DNA of 24,329 nt from CAYNTS01 sp964400495. Lineage in GTDB: Bacteria; Fidelibacterota; Marinisomatia; SCGC-AAA003-L08; D37C17. Each line of letters opens with the position of its first letter. Position 1 is the stretch's first letter. Positions 6,882 through 14,819 of the stretch are shown here, one piece after another. Under the pieces are notes generated by a model. The model was not told the origin of the DNA, made no database searches, and saw nothing but the letters and a program-made list of their open reading frames with translations. A program made the position numbers and the translations under genes. Location of the stretch: the NCBI GenBank assembly GCA_964400495.1, contig CAYNTS010000031.1, positions 1-24,329 of the forward strand. Reading direction: 5' to 3'.

Positions 6882-8713
6882 AAAAATACTATGATGTAAT
6901 TGTTGTTGGGGGCGGTCACTCAGGAATTGAAGCTTCTTTGGTTGTGTCTAGGCTTGGATTAAAGTGTTTGCTTATTACTCAACATATTTCAACCATTGGG
7001 CGTCTTTCTTGTAATCCAGCAATAGGCGGATTAGCTAAGGGACATATTGTTAAAGAAATTGATGCCTTGGGAGGCCTTATGGGTCGGGCATCCGATGCCA
7101 GTTGTATTCAATTTAAAACTCTCAACACTTCTAAGGGTCGGGCTGTTTGGTCGCCACGCGCTCAAGTAGATAAATTAAAATATCAACTGTTTGTCCAAAG
7201 CGCCCTTTTAGAAAACAACAACATTGACATCCTTTCAGATGAAGTTGTTGATATTATTGTTAACAATAACACTCTTTCTGGCATTAAAACGATTAATGGA
7301 AACGTATATGAGTGTAGCGCCACCATAATTACAACGGGCACTTTTCTGTCTGGTTTAATTCACATAGGAACAAGCACTTATCCGGCTGGAAGAATGGGCG
7401 AATTGCCCTCATGCCACCTTTCTTCAAAGCTTGAAATGCTTGGTTTTGAGAGAAACAGGCTTAAAACAGGAACCCCTCCACGCATCCTTGCCTCTAGTGT
7501 TGATTACAGTCTGCTAGAGAAAAGCCTAGGAGATGATCGACCTGGCAATTTCTCGCTCTTTTCGAAAAACAGTCATAGAACACTTAGCGAGCCATGTTTT
7601 CTGACATATACCAACAACTTTGTCCACAAATACCTTGAGGATAATCTTAAATTATCTGCTATGTATTCTGGAAGAATTTCTGGAATTGGACCAAGGTACT
7701 GTCCAAGCATTGAAGATAAAATTGTTAGGTTCTCGGGTAGAGACAGACATCACTTGTTTTTAGAGCCAGAGTGGAAAGGCTCAGATCAACTTTATGTTAA
7801 TGGGTTCTCGACAAGTATGCCAGAAAATATCCAGCTCGAAGCCCTTAGAAAAATCCCAGCACTTAAAGATGTTAAGCTGGTCAGGCCAGGATATGCAATA
7901 GAATATGACTACTTTCCAGCGCGCCAACTGAAAAACACATTAGAGACAAAACAAATTTCAGGGCTCTACTTCGCAGGACAACTAAATGGAACATCTGGAT
8001 ATGAAGAGGCTGCCGCCCAAGGACTAGTTGCTGGAATCAACTCAGTTCATAAAATACTGGGCAAAAAAGAAATGTGTCTTGAAAGATATGAATCTTATAT
8101 AGGTGTGCTGATCGACGATTTAATAACAAAACATATAGATGAACCATACAGAATGTTTACGTCAAGAGCAGAGCATCGTCTAAACTTAAGACCAGACAAT
8201 GTATATCGACGGCTCGGAGATGTTGCTATCAAAAACAACCTCCTTGATGACAATCAAAGACGTGTTGTTGTTGAGCATAATAGCAATTTTAAAACCTTGT
8301 TCAACATCGTCGACAACTCGTCGGTTTTATGGGAAGGGAGTAGACACAGGGCTGTTGACCTGCTAAAAAGACCGGGGGTTTGCCTTAACAATAGTGCGTT
8401 TTGCAAAATTGAGACTTCTAGTTTTAATGAAGAGACGGTTTTCGAGGTAGAGACCGAGATTAAATATTCTGGCTATGTTAATATTGAAAGAAACAGAATT
8501 AGAAAACAGATAGGGCTATCCAAAAACAAAATACCGAAAAATTTCGACTACTCATTAATAAAAGGATTGTCTTCAGAGTCTGTTGAGAAGCTCTCAAAAG
8601 TCAAACCACAAACACTAGCGCAAGCAGGGAGCATCGGTGGCATTAGGCCGTCTGACATTGTAATAATATCGGTGTTTATAAAAAGCACCTCGGATGTTTC
8701 ATGTGAAACATAG
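6878..8713 (+). CDS. mnmG: tRNA uridine-5-carboxymethylaminomethyl(34) synthesis enzyme MnmG (GidA)
   Basis: FAD-dependent partner of MnmE. The 611-residue protein opens with the dinucleotide-binding motif VIVVGGGHSGIEAS (about 8-21), followed by SCNPAIGGLAKGHIVKEID, RGRAVWSPRAQVDK, the GidA signatures GPRYCPSIEDKI and RPGYAIEYDYFPARQL, then LYFAGQLNGTSGYEEAAAQG and the C-terminal helical domain with IGGIRPSDI. I take ATG 6878, which overlaps the mnmE stop (ATGA); an in-frame upstream ATG at 6866 would lie inside mnmE. The last codons (GAT GTT TCA TGT GAA ACA) form most of a parS-like ParB site shared with the first codons of mfd, with which it overlaps by 20 bases. rsmG, the frequent neighbour, is absent. 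Confidence 0.97.
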   Translation: MKKYYDVIVVGGGHSGIEASLVVSRLGLKCLLITQHISTIGRLSCNPAIGGLAKGHIVKEIDALGGLMGRASDASCIQFKTLNTSKGRAVWSPRAQVDKLKYQLFVQSALLENNNIDILSDEVVDIIVNNNTLSGIKTINGNVYECSATIITTGTFLSGLIHIGTSTYPAGRMGELPSCHLSSKLEMLGFERNRLKTGTPPRILASSVDYSLLEKSLGDDRPGNFSLFSKNSHRTLSEPCFLTYTNNFVHKYLEDNLKLSAMYSGRISGIGPRYCPSIEDKIVRFSGRDRHHLFLEPEWKGSDQLYVNGFSTSMPENIQLEALRKIPALKDVKLVRPGYAIEYDYFPARQLKNTLETKQISGLYFAGQLNGTSGYEEAAAQGLVAGINSVHKILGKKEMCLERYESYIGVLIDDLITKHIDEPYRMFTSRAEHRLNLRPDNVYRRLGDVAIKNNLLDDNQRRVVVEHNSNFKTLFNIVDNSSVLWEGSRHRAVDLLKRPGVCLNNSAFCKIETSSFNEETVFEVETEIKYSGYVNIERNRIRKQIGLSKNKIPKNFDYSLIKGLSSESVEKLSKVKPQTLAQAGSIGGIRPSDIVIISVFIKSTSDVSCET

Positions 8714-11672
8714 TGATAATTTTGGCCTATATCTAGACGACATAATAGAGAAGATTAGTGCTGGATTTAGGGTAGACAACTTTCCTCCTTGCTTGCTTGT
8801 GCCGACCGCAAATCGTTTTCCTGATCAAGCCGTATTTGTTTTAGATGATAATATCTTTGATTCTTCAACTGTGGGGGCCTTAGAAAACAAATCGGGTTTG
8901 TTTTTCCTTCCACCTAAAGGACAAAACAGTCATTCTCCTGGGGGTTTTTTTTCCGATTACAATTCTTTGGTAAAAGAATTTTTCTCGTTCCTGTCGACCG
9001 GCTCTTTTAAAAACGTTTCGTTGGTGTGCGCCTCTTCTTCTTTAAATCAAAAAATGATTGTAGATAAGAAGGAGTCTGTGTTTGTTGTTGATAAAAACAC
9101 ACGATTTAATTCGCTTGTTAGTGTTTTGGCCAATATGGGATATGAGCAGGTCGATGTTGTTGTTGAGCAATGTTCTTTTGCTGTTCGTGGTGGCTTAATA
9201 GATGTTTTTCCTGTTGAGAGCAAACATCCTTTTAGGGTGGTGTTTTTTGGTGACACCACAACAATTTACAGTTTTTCGCCCTCCTCACAGCTTACAGTGG
9301 GACACGTGGGCTCTTTTAATGTTTCTACCCTGTTGTTTGAAGAAGAAAAATCGAAAACTTTGAGAGAGTATTTCTCGAATGGCTGGAATTTCATTACTTT
9401 TGATGGAGAGAGTATGGTTTCCAAAGAAGGGGGAGTGGGTGTGTCTCGTCTCCCTGTATCTGTTGTAAATGTTAATGAAAAGTGGAAATCTGCAAATGAG
9501 CCTTATAATGTGCTCTATGAGGCTTGTCTTGTTGATTCTGGTGTGTTGTTTGATAAGGTAAATTTGTTTTTGCCTGATTGGTGTAATCCTTGTTTCTCTT
9601 CTGATAGAAAAGAAACTCGACCAACAAAACAGTCTCTTGAGGACTTTGATGTAAGTATTGGGGACTTCCTTGTTCACGAAGATTTTGGGATTGGTAAATA
9701 TTTGGGGTTGTTTGTTGGTGATGGAGATGAAGGGGTGGTGTTGGGTTTTGAATGTGGCGGGCGCGTCTCTGTAGATTCCTCTTGTTTATATAAGGTTTCT
9801 TTTTATGCGCCAAAACACCAGCCTGTCAATATAAATTCTCTTAACAAACAGCATGTGTGGAAGAGGAAAAAAAATGCTGTTGAGAAAGATGCTAGCAAAA
9901 TTGTGTCTGATTTAGTCTGTTACTATGCACAGAGACAAAGTGTTGTAAGGGCGCCATATAGTGTTGACAATGAGTTGCTTGGCTTGTTTTTACAAGAATT
10001 TCCATTTAGAGAAACTGTTGATCAAAATAATTGTTGGAAAGAAATATTGGGTGACTTGTTGTCTGAAAAGCCGATGGACAGGTTGTTGTGTGGTGATGTT
10101 GGTTTCGGTAAAACTGAAATTGCAATTCGTGCATCTTTTGTTGCTGTTTTGTCGGGTATTAAGGTCGCAGTGCTTGCGCCAACCACCATCCTTGCCAATC
10201 AACTTTATGGCTCCTTTTCTAATCGGCTTGGTGGTTTTGGGGTTAATGTTGGGGTTGTCTCTCGATATAAGACCAAAAAAGAGTGTGAAAAAATATTGTT
10301 GGGGTTTGTTGAGGACAGAATAGATGTTTTGGTTGGTACTCACAAACTCCTGTATGATGATGTTGTTTTTAATGAGGTTGGGCTGTTTGTTGTTGACGAG
10401 GAACACAAGTTTGGGGTAAAACAAAAAGAGAAAATTTCTAATTTAAAAAACAATGTTGATGTTTTATCTATGTCGGCGACTCCAATTCCTAGAACCATGC
10501 AAATGTCTGTTTCTGGAATTAGAAATACTTCTCTGTTAAACACACCTCCTTCGTCCCGGCTACCAATAAATACTCGTATTTACTTTTATAATGTTGATAT
10601 TATAAAGTCTGCTATTTCTCGTGAACTTTCTCGAGGGGGACAGGTATTTTTTGTTCACAACAATGTTGGCTCATTAAATGGAATTGTTCGAGAGATCTCA
10701 AATCTTTTCCCGGGCGTTCGTGTTGAGTGTGTGCATGGACAAGAAAGTTCTGGGGTTGCCGAGAAAAAAATGATTGATTTTATTAATAATGATATTAAGG
10801 TTCTTGTTTGTACTTCAATAATTGAAAGCGGTCTAGATATTTCAAATGCAAATACAATAATAATAAATAACTCACATTTATTTGGTTTGTCTCAGTTGTA
10901 TCAAATTCGAGGAAGGGTTGGTAGGGGTGCTAGGCAAGGATTTGCTTTGTTGTTGGTCCCAAAAAAAGCAACATTAACCGAAGATGCGTTTAGTCGTCTT
11001 AAAACAATTGAGAAAAATTCTAGTCTAGGCTCTGGTTTTGTTGTGGCTCAAAAAGATTTGGAAATCCGCGGGGGCGGTTCGTTGTTGGGACACAACCAAA
11101 GTGGCGGCGGTGTGGTTGGTTTAGAACTATATTCACGATTTATAAATGAAGCTGTTGCAAATATTGAAGGTGTGAATGTTGGGATTTTCGATCCAAGGAA
11201 TATATATATAAACCTGTTCAAAAACAACTATATACCAGAAGAATATGTGAGCGTAGAGCGTTTGCGTCTTGGTTTTTATAAACAAATGTCGTCCCAAACA
11301 GAGAAAGAAAGCCTTGTTTCGTTGTTTAATAGTGTTGTCAACAGGTTTGGCTCCGCCCCTGTTTCATTTATCAATTTTTATCACACCTTGTTGTTGAAAT
11401 TTTATTGTTTTGATGTGTCGGTTGTTAAAATAGTAAAACAGAAACAGGTGGTGTCTGTGTCTTTTAATGGTGGTGTCTTAAAACATGGGGTTGATACAGT
11501 CTTTAAACAGGTGTCGTTGTTTTTCGGAAAATTGGAAATACCGTATTGGTTTAATACAAAAACCGAGGGGGTTTTGGCGCTTTCTTTTGAATATACAAAA
11601 GATAAAGATATTGCTACGTTTTTGATGGGTTTTTTTGATAAATTATGTTCTGTTCTTAACCATAAAAAATAG
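8694..11672 (+). CDS. mfd: Transcription-repair coupling factor Mfd (short form)
   Basis: DNA translocase that removes RNA polymerase stalled at lesions and recruits UvrA. At 992 residues it is about 150 shorter than typical (E. coli 1148), chiefly in the N-terminal UvrB-like part, where VRGGLIDVFPVES...RVVFFGD (about 163-183) is still clear. The RNA polymerase interaction domain follows (SIGDFLVHEDFGIGKYLGL, about 322-340). The helicase core has GDVGFGKTE (about 466), APTTILANQ, DEEHKFGVKQ (568-577, where DEEQRFGV is usual), SMSATPIPRTM, SGLDISNANT and YQIRGRVGRG (about 735). A C-terminal TRCF domain is present. It begins MFHVKH because the start overlaps the parS-like site. Codon and strand composition are much more G/T-rich than in the neighbouring operons. 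It leads a block with two parvulins. Confidence 0.94.
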   Translation: MFHVKHSDNFGLYLDDIIEKISAGFRVDNFPPCLLVPTANRFPDQAVFVLDDNIFDSSTVGALENKSGLFFLPPKGQNSHSPGGFFSDYNSLVKEFFSFLSTGSFKNVSLVCASSSLNQKMIVDKKESVFVVDKNTRFNSLVSVLANMGYEQVDVVVEQCSFAVRGGLIDVFPVESKHPFRVVFFGDTTTIYSFSPSSQLTVGHVGSFNVSTLLFEEEKSKTLREYFSNGWNFITFDGESMVSKEGGVGVSRLPVSVVNVNEKWKSANEPYNVLYEACLVDSGVLFDKVNLFLPDWCNPCFSSDRKETRPTKQSLEDFDVSIGDFLVHEDFGIGKYLGLFVGDGDEGVVLGFECGGRVSVDSSCLYKVSFYAPKHQPVNINSLNKQHVWKRKKNAVEKDASKIVSDLVCYYAQRQSVVRAPYSVDNELLGLFLQEFPFRETVDQNNCWKEILGDLLSEKPMDRLLCGDVGFGKTEIAIRASFVAVLSGIKVAVLAPTTILANQLYGSFSNRLGGFGVNVGVVSRYKTKKECEKILLGFVEDRIDVLVGTHKLLYDDVVFNEVGLFVVDEEHKFGVKQKEKISNLKNNVDVLSMSATPIPRTMQMSVSGIRNTSLLNTPPSSRLPINTRIYFYNVDIIKSAISRELSRGGQVFFVHNNVGSLNGIVREISNLFPGVRVECVHGQESSGVAEKKMIDFINNDIKVLVCTSIIESGLDISNANTIIINNSHLFGLSQLYQIRGRVGRGARQGFALLLVPKKATLTEDAFSRLKTIEKNSSLGSGFVVAQKDLEIRGGGSLLGHNQSGGGVVGLELYSRFINEAVANIEGVNVGIFDPRNIYINLFKNNYIPEEYVSVERLRLGFYKQMSSQTEKESLVSLFNSVVNRFGSAPVSFINFYHTLLLKFYCFDVSVVKIVKQKQVVSVSFNGGVLKHGVDTVFKQVSLFFGKLEIPYWFNTKTEGVLALSFEYTKDKDIATFLMGFFDKLCSVLNHKK
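8695..8710 (+). promoter_or_regulatory. parS-like centromere site (ParB binding)
   Basis: TGTTTCATGTGAAACA differs from the palindromic bacterial parS sequence TGTTTCACGTGAAACA at a single central base. It covers the last codons of mnmG and the first of mfd, giving the N-terminus MFHVKH, the peptide that parS also imposes on other proteins when it lies at a gene start. ParB loads at such sites near the replication origin. parA and parB are not in the window. Confidence 0.75.
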
Positions 11673-11681
11673 GGTTTGTTT

Positions 11682-13364
11682 ATGATTTGTTTGTTGTTGG
11701 TTGTTAGTCTTGTTTCCTTCTCCTTTTGTGGAGAGGTTTTTGAAACTGCTAATAATAGGTATTTAGAGGATGATTTTTTTGAGATGTATCCTAAATCTGA
11801 TTGGGTTTTGGGTGATAGTGCCCAGCGGTCTGGGTATTTAAAAGACTTTATTAAGCATGAGCTTATTTTGTTAGAGGTTGATGAGCTTGGTCTAAATAAT
11901 GATCCATCAGTAATTAAGAAAGTGTATGACAGGTCCAGCCAGGCTTTGGTGAACAAGTCTTATGAACATTTTGTTGCCGACCCTTTAATTCCAGAATCTG
12001 TGCTAGACAACACCCGCAAATATATTGAAAGGGATGTTTTTGTAAGCCATGTTCTGGTCGCTCATTCTGAAAGTCGTTTGCGTGAGAAATTTGAAAGAAC
12101 CAAGGACGAGGCGTTTTTGCTTGCTAAAAACATTAAAGATGAGTTGTCTAATAATCTTGATGATTTTGATATTTTGGCAAACAAATACTCTAACGACCCG
12201 TCTCTTTCCCAAAATGGTGGGGTTGTTGGGTGGTTGTCTTGGGGACAAACAATTCCTGAGTTTCAAAGTGTTGCTTTTGATTTAGAAATTAATAAAGTTT
12301 CTGATCCAGTTTTGACCGACTTTGGGTATCATATTGTTGTGGTTACAAAAGATAGAAAATCTGAATATTTTGGGCTCGAAAAAGAGTTTTTAGAAGAGGT
12401 GGTTTTTGAAAAATCAAGGGGTTCTGTAAACAGCCTTTTAAGAAGGGAGGCTTTTTTATATGATTCTCTTCAAGTTATTAACAAAGGTGTAGTTTTTAAT
12501 AATTTAGTTTTAGAAAGTGTTTTGGGGGTTGTTAATAATAGCGTGGACAAGGGTCGCCTTGTTGGGAGTCAAAACAATTATGTTAACGTTTTGCTAAACA
12601 CTGAAGATATGGGTGTTGTTTGTGTGTTTGAAAACAGAGGGTTTGGTGTTCGGTGGTTTGCGAGCAGGTTGTCTCGTGTTCCTAGTACTCGCAGGCCAAA
12701 AGTTGTTTCTGTTGAAGACTTAAAAAGAGTGTTTACAATTGTGTTATTGCAGGATTTCGCAATTAAAAATGCCCTTCATGCTGGTCTTAATAAAACTCGC
12801 CTTTTCGAAAAACAAATAAAGTCTCTAAAATATACTATTTATAATGATATATATTTAAAACATCTTGTTAATAGTGTCGAGAAGCCTTCTCGCCCTGAGG
12901 TTGTTGATTATTATGAGAAACATAAAGATGATAAATATATGAATCCAGAAATGGTTGAGGTGAGTGAAATTCGTTCTGAAAGCAAAGTGTATTTAGACTC
13001 TTTATATGGGTTGTATGTTTCTGGAACAGGTTTTGATGATGTGTTTGTTTTGGGTGGAGAGAAAAGTAGAAAGCTTGGTCCTTTTGCTCGTGGAAAATAC
13101 AACAACCTTGGAGAATTTGCTTTCTCCTCTGGTGTTGGAGAGGTTTCTGGGGTTATATCAAACTTAAACAAGACGTTCTCTTTTGTTAGGGTTGAAAGGT
13201 TTTTACCTTCTTCGCCTATGGGTGTTGATAAGGCATCTTCTAGGATTGATGCTCTTTTGTTAAAACAAAAACAAACCAAAATAAAGGGTTCTGTTTTTGA
13301 AGACTTGTATGACAAATATATGGTTGTTGTTAATCAACGTTTTTTCTCATATAATTTAAAATGA
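11682..13364 (+). CDS. Periplasmic parvulin-type peptidyl-prolyl isomerase / chaperone, first of a pair
   Basis: 560 residues. The start MICLLLVVSLVSFSFCGE is a signal peptide; the Cys lacks a good lipobox (SFSFC), so I do not call it a lipoprotein. A complete PpiC/parvulin domain spans about 119-223, with VSHVLVAH, LANKYSNDPSLSQNGGVVGWLSWGQ and GYHIVVVTKD, the usual pattern of SurA/PrsA relatives. A second, degenerate parvulin-like region lies at about 420-505 (VEVSEIRS, KLGPFARGKYNNLGEFAF). Such proteins assist folding of outer-membrane and periplasmic proteins. ATG 11682 follows AGGG at 11671-11674; an upstream TTG at 11676 is less likely. It begins 9 bases after mfd and overlaps the next parvulin by 4 bases, so the pair is co-translated. 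Orthology with E. coli SurA is not certain. Confidence 0.88.
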   Translation: MICLLLVVSLVSFSFCGEVFETANNRYLEDDFFEMYPKSDWVLGDSAQRSGYLKDFIKHELILLEVDELGLNNDPSVIKKVYDRSSQALVNKSYEHFVADPLIPESVLDNTRKYIERDVFVSHVLVAHSESRLREKFERTKDEAFLLAKNIKDELSNNLDDFDILANKYSNDPSLSQNGGVVGWLSWGQTIPEFQSVAFDLEINKVSDPVLTDFGYHIVVVTKDRKSEYFGLEKEFLEEVVFEKSRGSVNSLLRREAFLYDSLQVINKGVVFNNLVLESVLGVVNNSVDKGRLVGSQNNYVNVLLNTEDMGVVCVFENRGFGVRWFASRLSRVPSTRRPKVVSVEDLKRVFTIVLLQDFAIKNALHAGLNKTRLFEKQIKSLKYTIYNDIYLKHLVNSVEKPSRPEVVDYYEKHKDDKYMNPEMVEVSEIRSESKVYLDSLYGLYVSGTGFDDVFVLGGEKSRKLGPFARGKYNNLGEFAFSSGVGEVSGVISNLNKTFSFVRVERFLPSSPMGVDKASSRIDALLLKQKQTKIKGSVFEDLYDKYMVVVNQRFFSYNLK

Positions 13365-14626
13365 AAAAATTTATATTTTTTATCACCTATTCTGTTTTGT
13401 TTTGTCAACCATCTGTTGATGGTGTTGTGGCTATTGTGGGCAATAGAGAAATATTAAAAAGCGAGCTAATTCAACAGGCGCAGTTTTCGGCTAACCAAGC
13501 TGGCATAGACCCTTCGTCTTCTCCATATTTGTTTGAAGATCTTGTTTATAAAACCTTAGATTCTATGGTTGACCAGCTTGTGTTGTTGGTTTTAGCTGAA
13601 AGGGATACAACGGTTTTTGTTGGAGACGACGAGGTTGAAAGGGTTTTAGAACAACAGGTTTCTGATTTTATTTTAAAAGCTGGTTCTGAAGAAGCATTAG
13701 AGGGTGCGCTTGGTGTGCCAATAAGACAAATTAAAAACGAATATCGAAGTGATATTTTTGATATGTTGTTGGGCGAAAGGTTCCAATACAAATTGTTGGG
13801 GGGGGTTGGTGTAACAAAAAAAGAGGTGGAGTCCTTTTATTTTTCTTTTAAAGATTCTTTACCAACAACACCTTCTTCTACTGTTTTAAGTCTGATTGAG
13901 CTCCCTGTGTCTATTTCTCAAAGCGTTGGTGATTCGGTTGTTTTGTTTTTGGAGGGTTTGGTTGATAGGGTTGAACGTGGTGAGAGTTTTGTAGAGCTTG
14001 CTAAACAGTTCTCTGACGATAGTGGTTCTGCCTTTTTGGGTGGAGACTTGGGTTATACTTTGCGTGGAACATTTGTTAAAGAATATGAGTCTGTTGCCTA
14101 TTCTTTAAACATTGGCGAAACAAGCAAGCCTTTTAAGTCTCAATTTGGCTATCATATTGTTCAATTATTAGACAGGCAGGGTGAAAAAATTCATTCTAGA
14201 CATATTTTGAAAATTGTTGCTCCTTCTCAAAAAGATAATGATTTGGTGTTGTCTGAGTTGGAAAGTGTTTATAGGGTTTCTTTAAGCGATCCTGGTCTTT
14301 TTGATTCTCTAGCGGTAGAATATTCTAGAGAGTATAAAAACAACAGCGCTGTAAACAAGGAGTTTGAGAATAATCAGCTTCCACCAAAAATTCAAAGCAT
14401 TGTTTCTTCTTTAGATGAGTTTTCTTTGTCTAGCCCTTTTCCTTTAACAGATAAAAGCTATGCTGTTGTGTATGTTTATAAAAAATACCCTGGTGGCAAA
14501 TTGACTCTTCAAGAATCTTGGGAAACCATAAGGGGTTATGCAAAAAATGAAAAACAGTCTCGTGTGTTGGGTGGGTGGTTAGATGGTGCTCGTTCAAAGG
14601 TTTATATAAAAAAGTTTGAGTTGTAA
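13361..14626 (+). CDS. SurA-like periplasmic peptidyl-prolyl isomerase / chaperone, second of a pair
   Basis: 421 residues. A short signal peptide (MKKFIFFITYSVLFCQ) leads into the SurA N-terminal chaperone motif VDGVVAIVGNREILKSELIQQ, a helical region with DSMVDQLVLL, then a parvulin domain at about 172-271 ending in LAKQFSDDSGSAFLGGDLGYTLRG, EYESVAYSLNIGE and FGYHIVQLLD. A second parvulin-like segment starts at SRHILKIVA (about 280) and ends at SPFPLTDKSYAVVYVYKK; it is more diverged. This is closest to SurA in architecture: N-terminal chaperone region plus two parvulin repeats and a C-terminal helix (TIRGYAKNEKQSRVLGGWL). Expected role: chaperone for outer-membrane proteins. It overlaps the preceding parvulin by 4 bases and ends the G/T-rich block. 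Confidence 0.9.
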   Translation: MKKFIFFITYSVLFCQPSVDGVVAIVGNREILKSELIQQAQFSANQAGIDPSSSPYLFEDLVYKTLDSMVDQLVLLVLAERDTTVFVGDDEVERVLEQQVSDFILKAGSEEALEGALGVPIRQIKNEYRSDIFDMLLGERFQYKLLGGVGVTKKEVESFYFSFKDSLPTTPSSTVLSLIELPVSISQSVGDSVVLFLEGLVDRVERGESFVELAKQFSDDSGSAFLGGDLGYTLRGTFVKEYESVAYSLNIGETSKPFKSQFGYHIVQLLDRQGEKIHSRHILKIVAPSQKDNDLVLSELESVYRVSLSDPGLFDSLAVEYSREYKNNSAVNKEFENNQLPPKIQSIVSSLDEFSLSSPFPLTDKSYAVVYVYKKYPGGKLTLQESWETIRGYAKNEKQSRVLGGWLDGARSKVYIKKFEL

Positions 14627-14819
14627 ATGTTGGTTTGTTTTAAACATAAAACAAACATATAAACAAAGTTGTTAACATAAAGCTTTGGTTTAATAAAAGA
14701 TTATATTAATGTTTTTAGATTGTGGTTTTGGGTGGTGATGGTGTGTTTTTTAACAGTTTCCACACATGTAATAAAAAAATTTAATTTTAAATTATAATTA
14801 TTAATAATAAGGAGTGGTT
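14627..14819. other. Noncoding leader before dnaN, site of a strand-composition switch
   Basis: 193 bases without a gene. From left to right it holds the 10-bp hairpin, GTTAAC, a G/T-rich stretch to about 14750, a GTTTCCACA two mismatches from the DnaA box (14756-14764), then about 45 bases of almost pure A/T (14769-14810) containing TATAAT at 14793, then the dnaN ribosome binding site. The A/T stretch is probably the dnaN promoter region. A replication-origin role is possible but unsupported, because there is no cluster of DnaA boxes and no dnaA. Confidence 0.45.
14633..14656 (+). terminator. Hairpin after the mfd-parvulin operon
   Basis: Perfect 10-bp inverted repeat GTTTGTTTTA / TAAAACAAAC with a 4-base loop, starting 6 bases after the stop codon. 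It has only two G-C pairs and no T tract on its 3' side, so it may mark the transcript's 3' end rather than act as a strong intrinsic terminator. Confidence 0.4.

Noticed and set aside
9285..10424. Several minus-strand open frames of 110-145 codons inside mfd
   Set aside because: They are shadows of mfd with no ribosome binding site and no recognisable motifs, and mfd domains are intact across the whole stretch.
11402..11956. 184-codon open frame on the minus strand across the mfd/parvulin junction
   Set aside because: It is antisense to two clearly conserved genes, and the encoded protein is Ser/Thr/Lys-rich with no family pattern. The G/T-rich coding strand makes stop codons rare on the opposite strand throughout this block.
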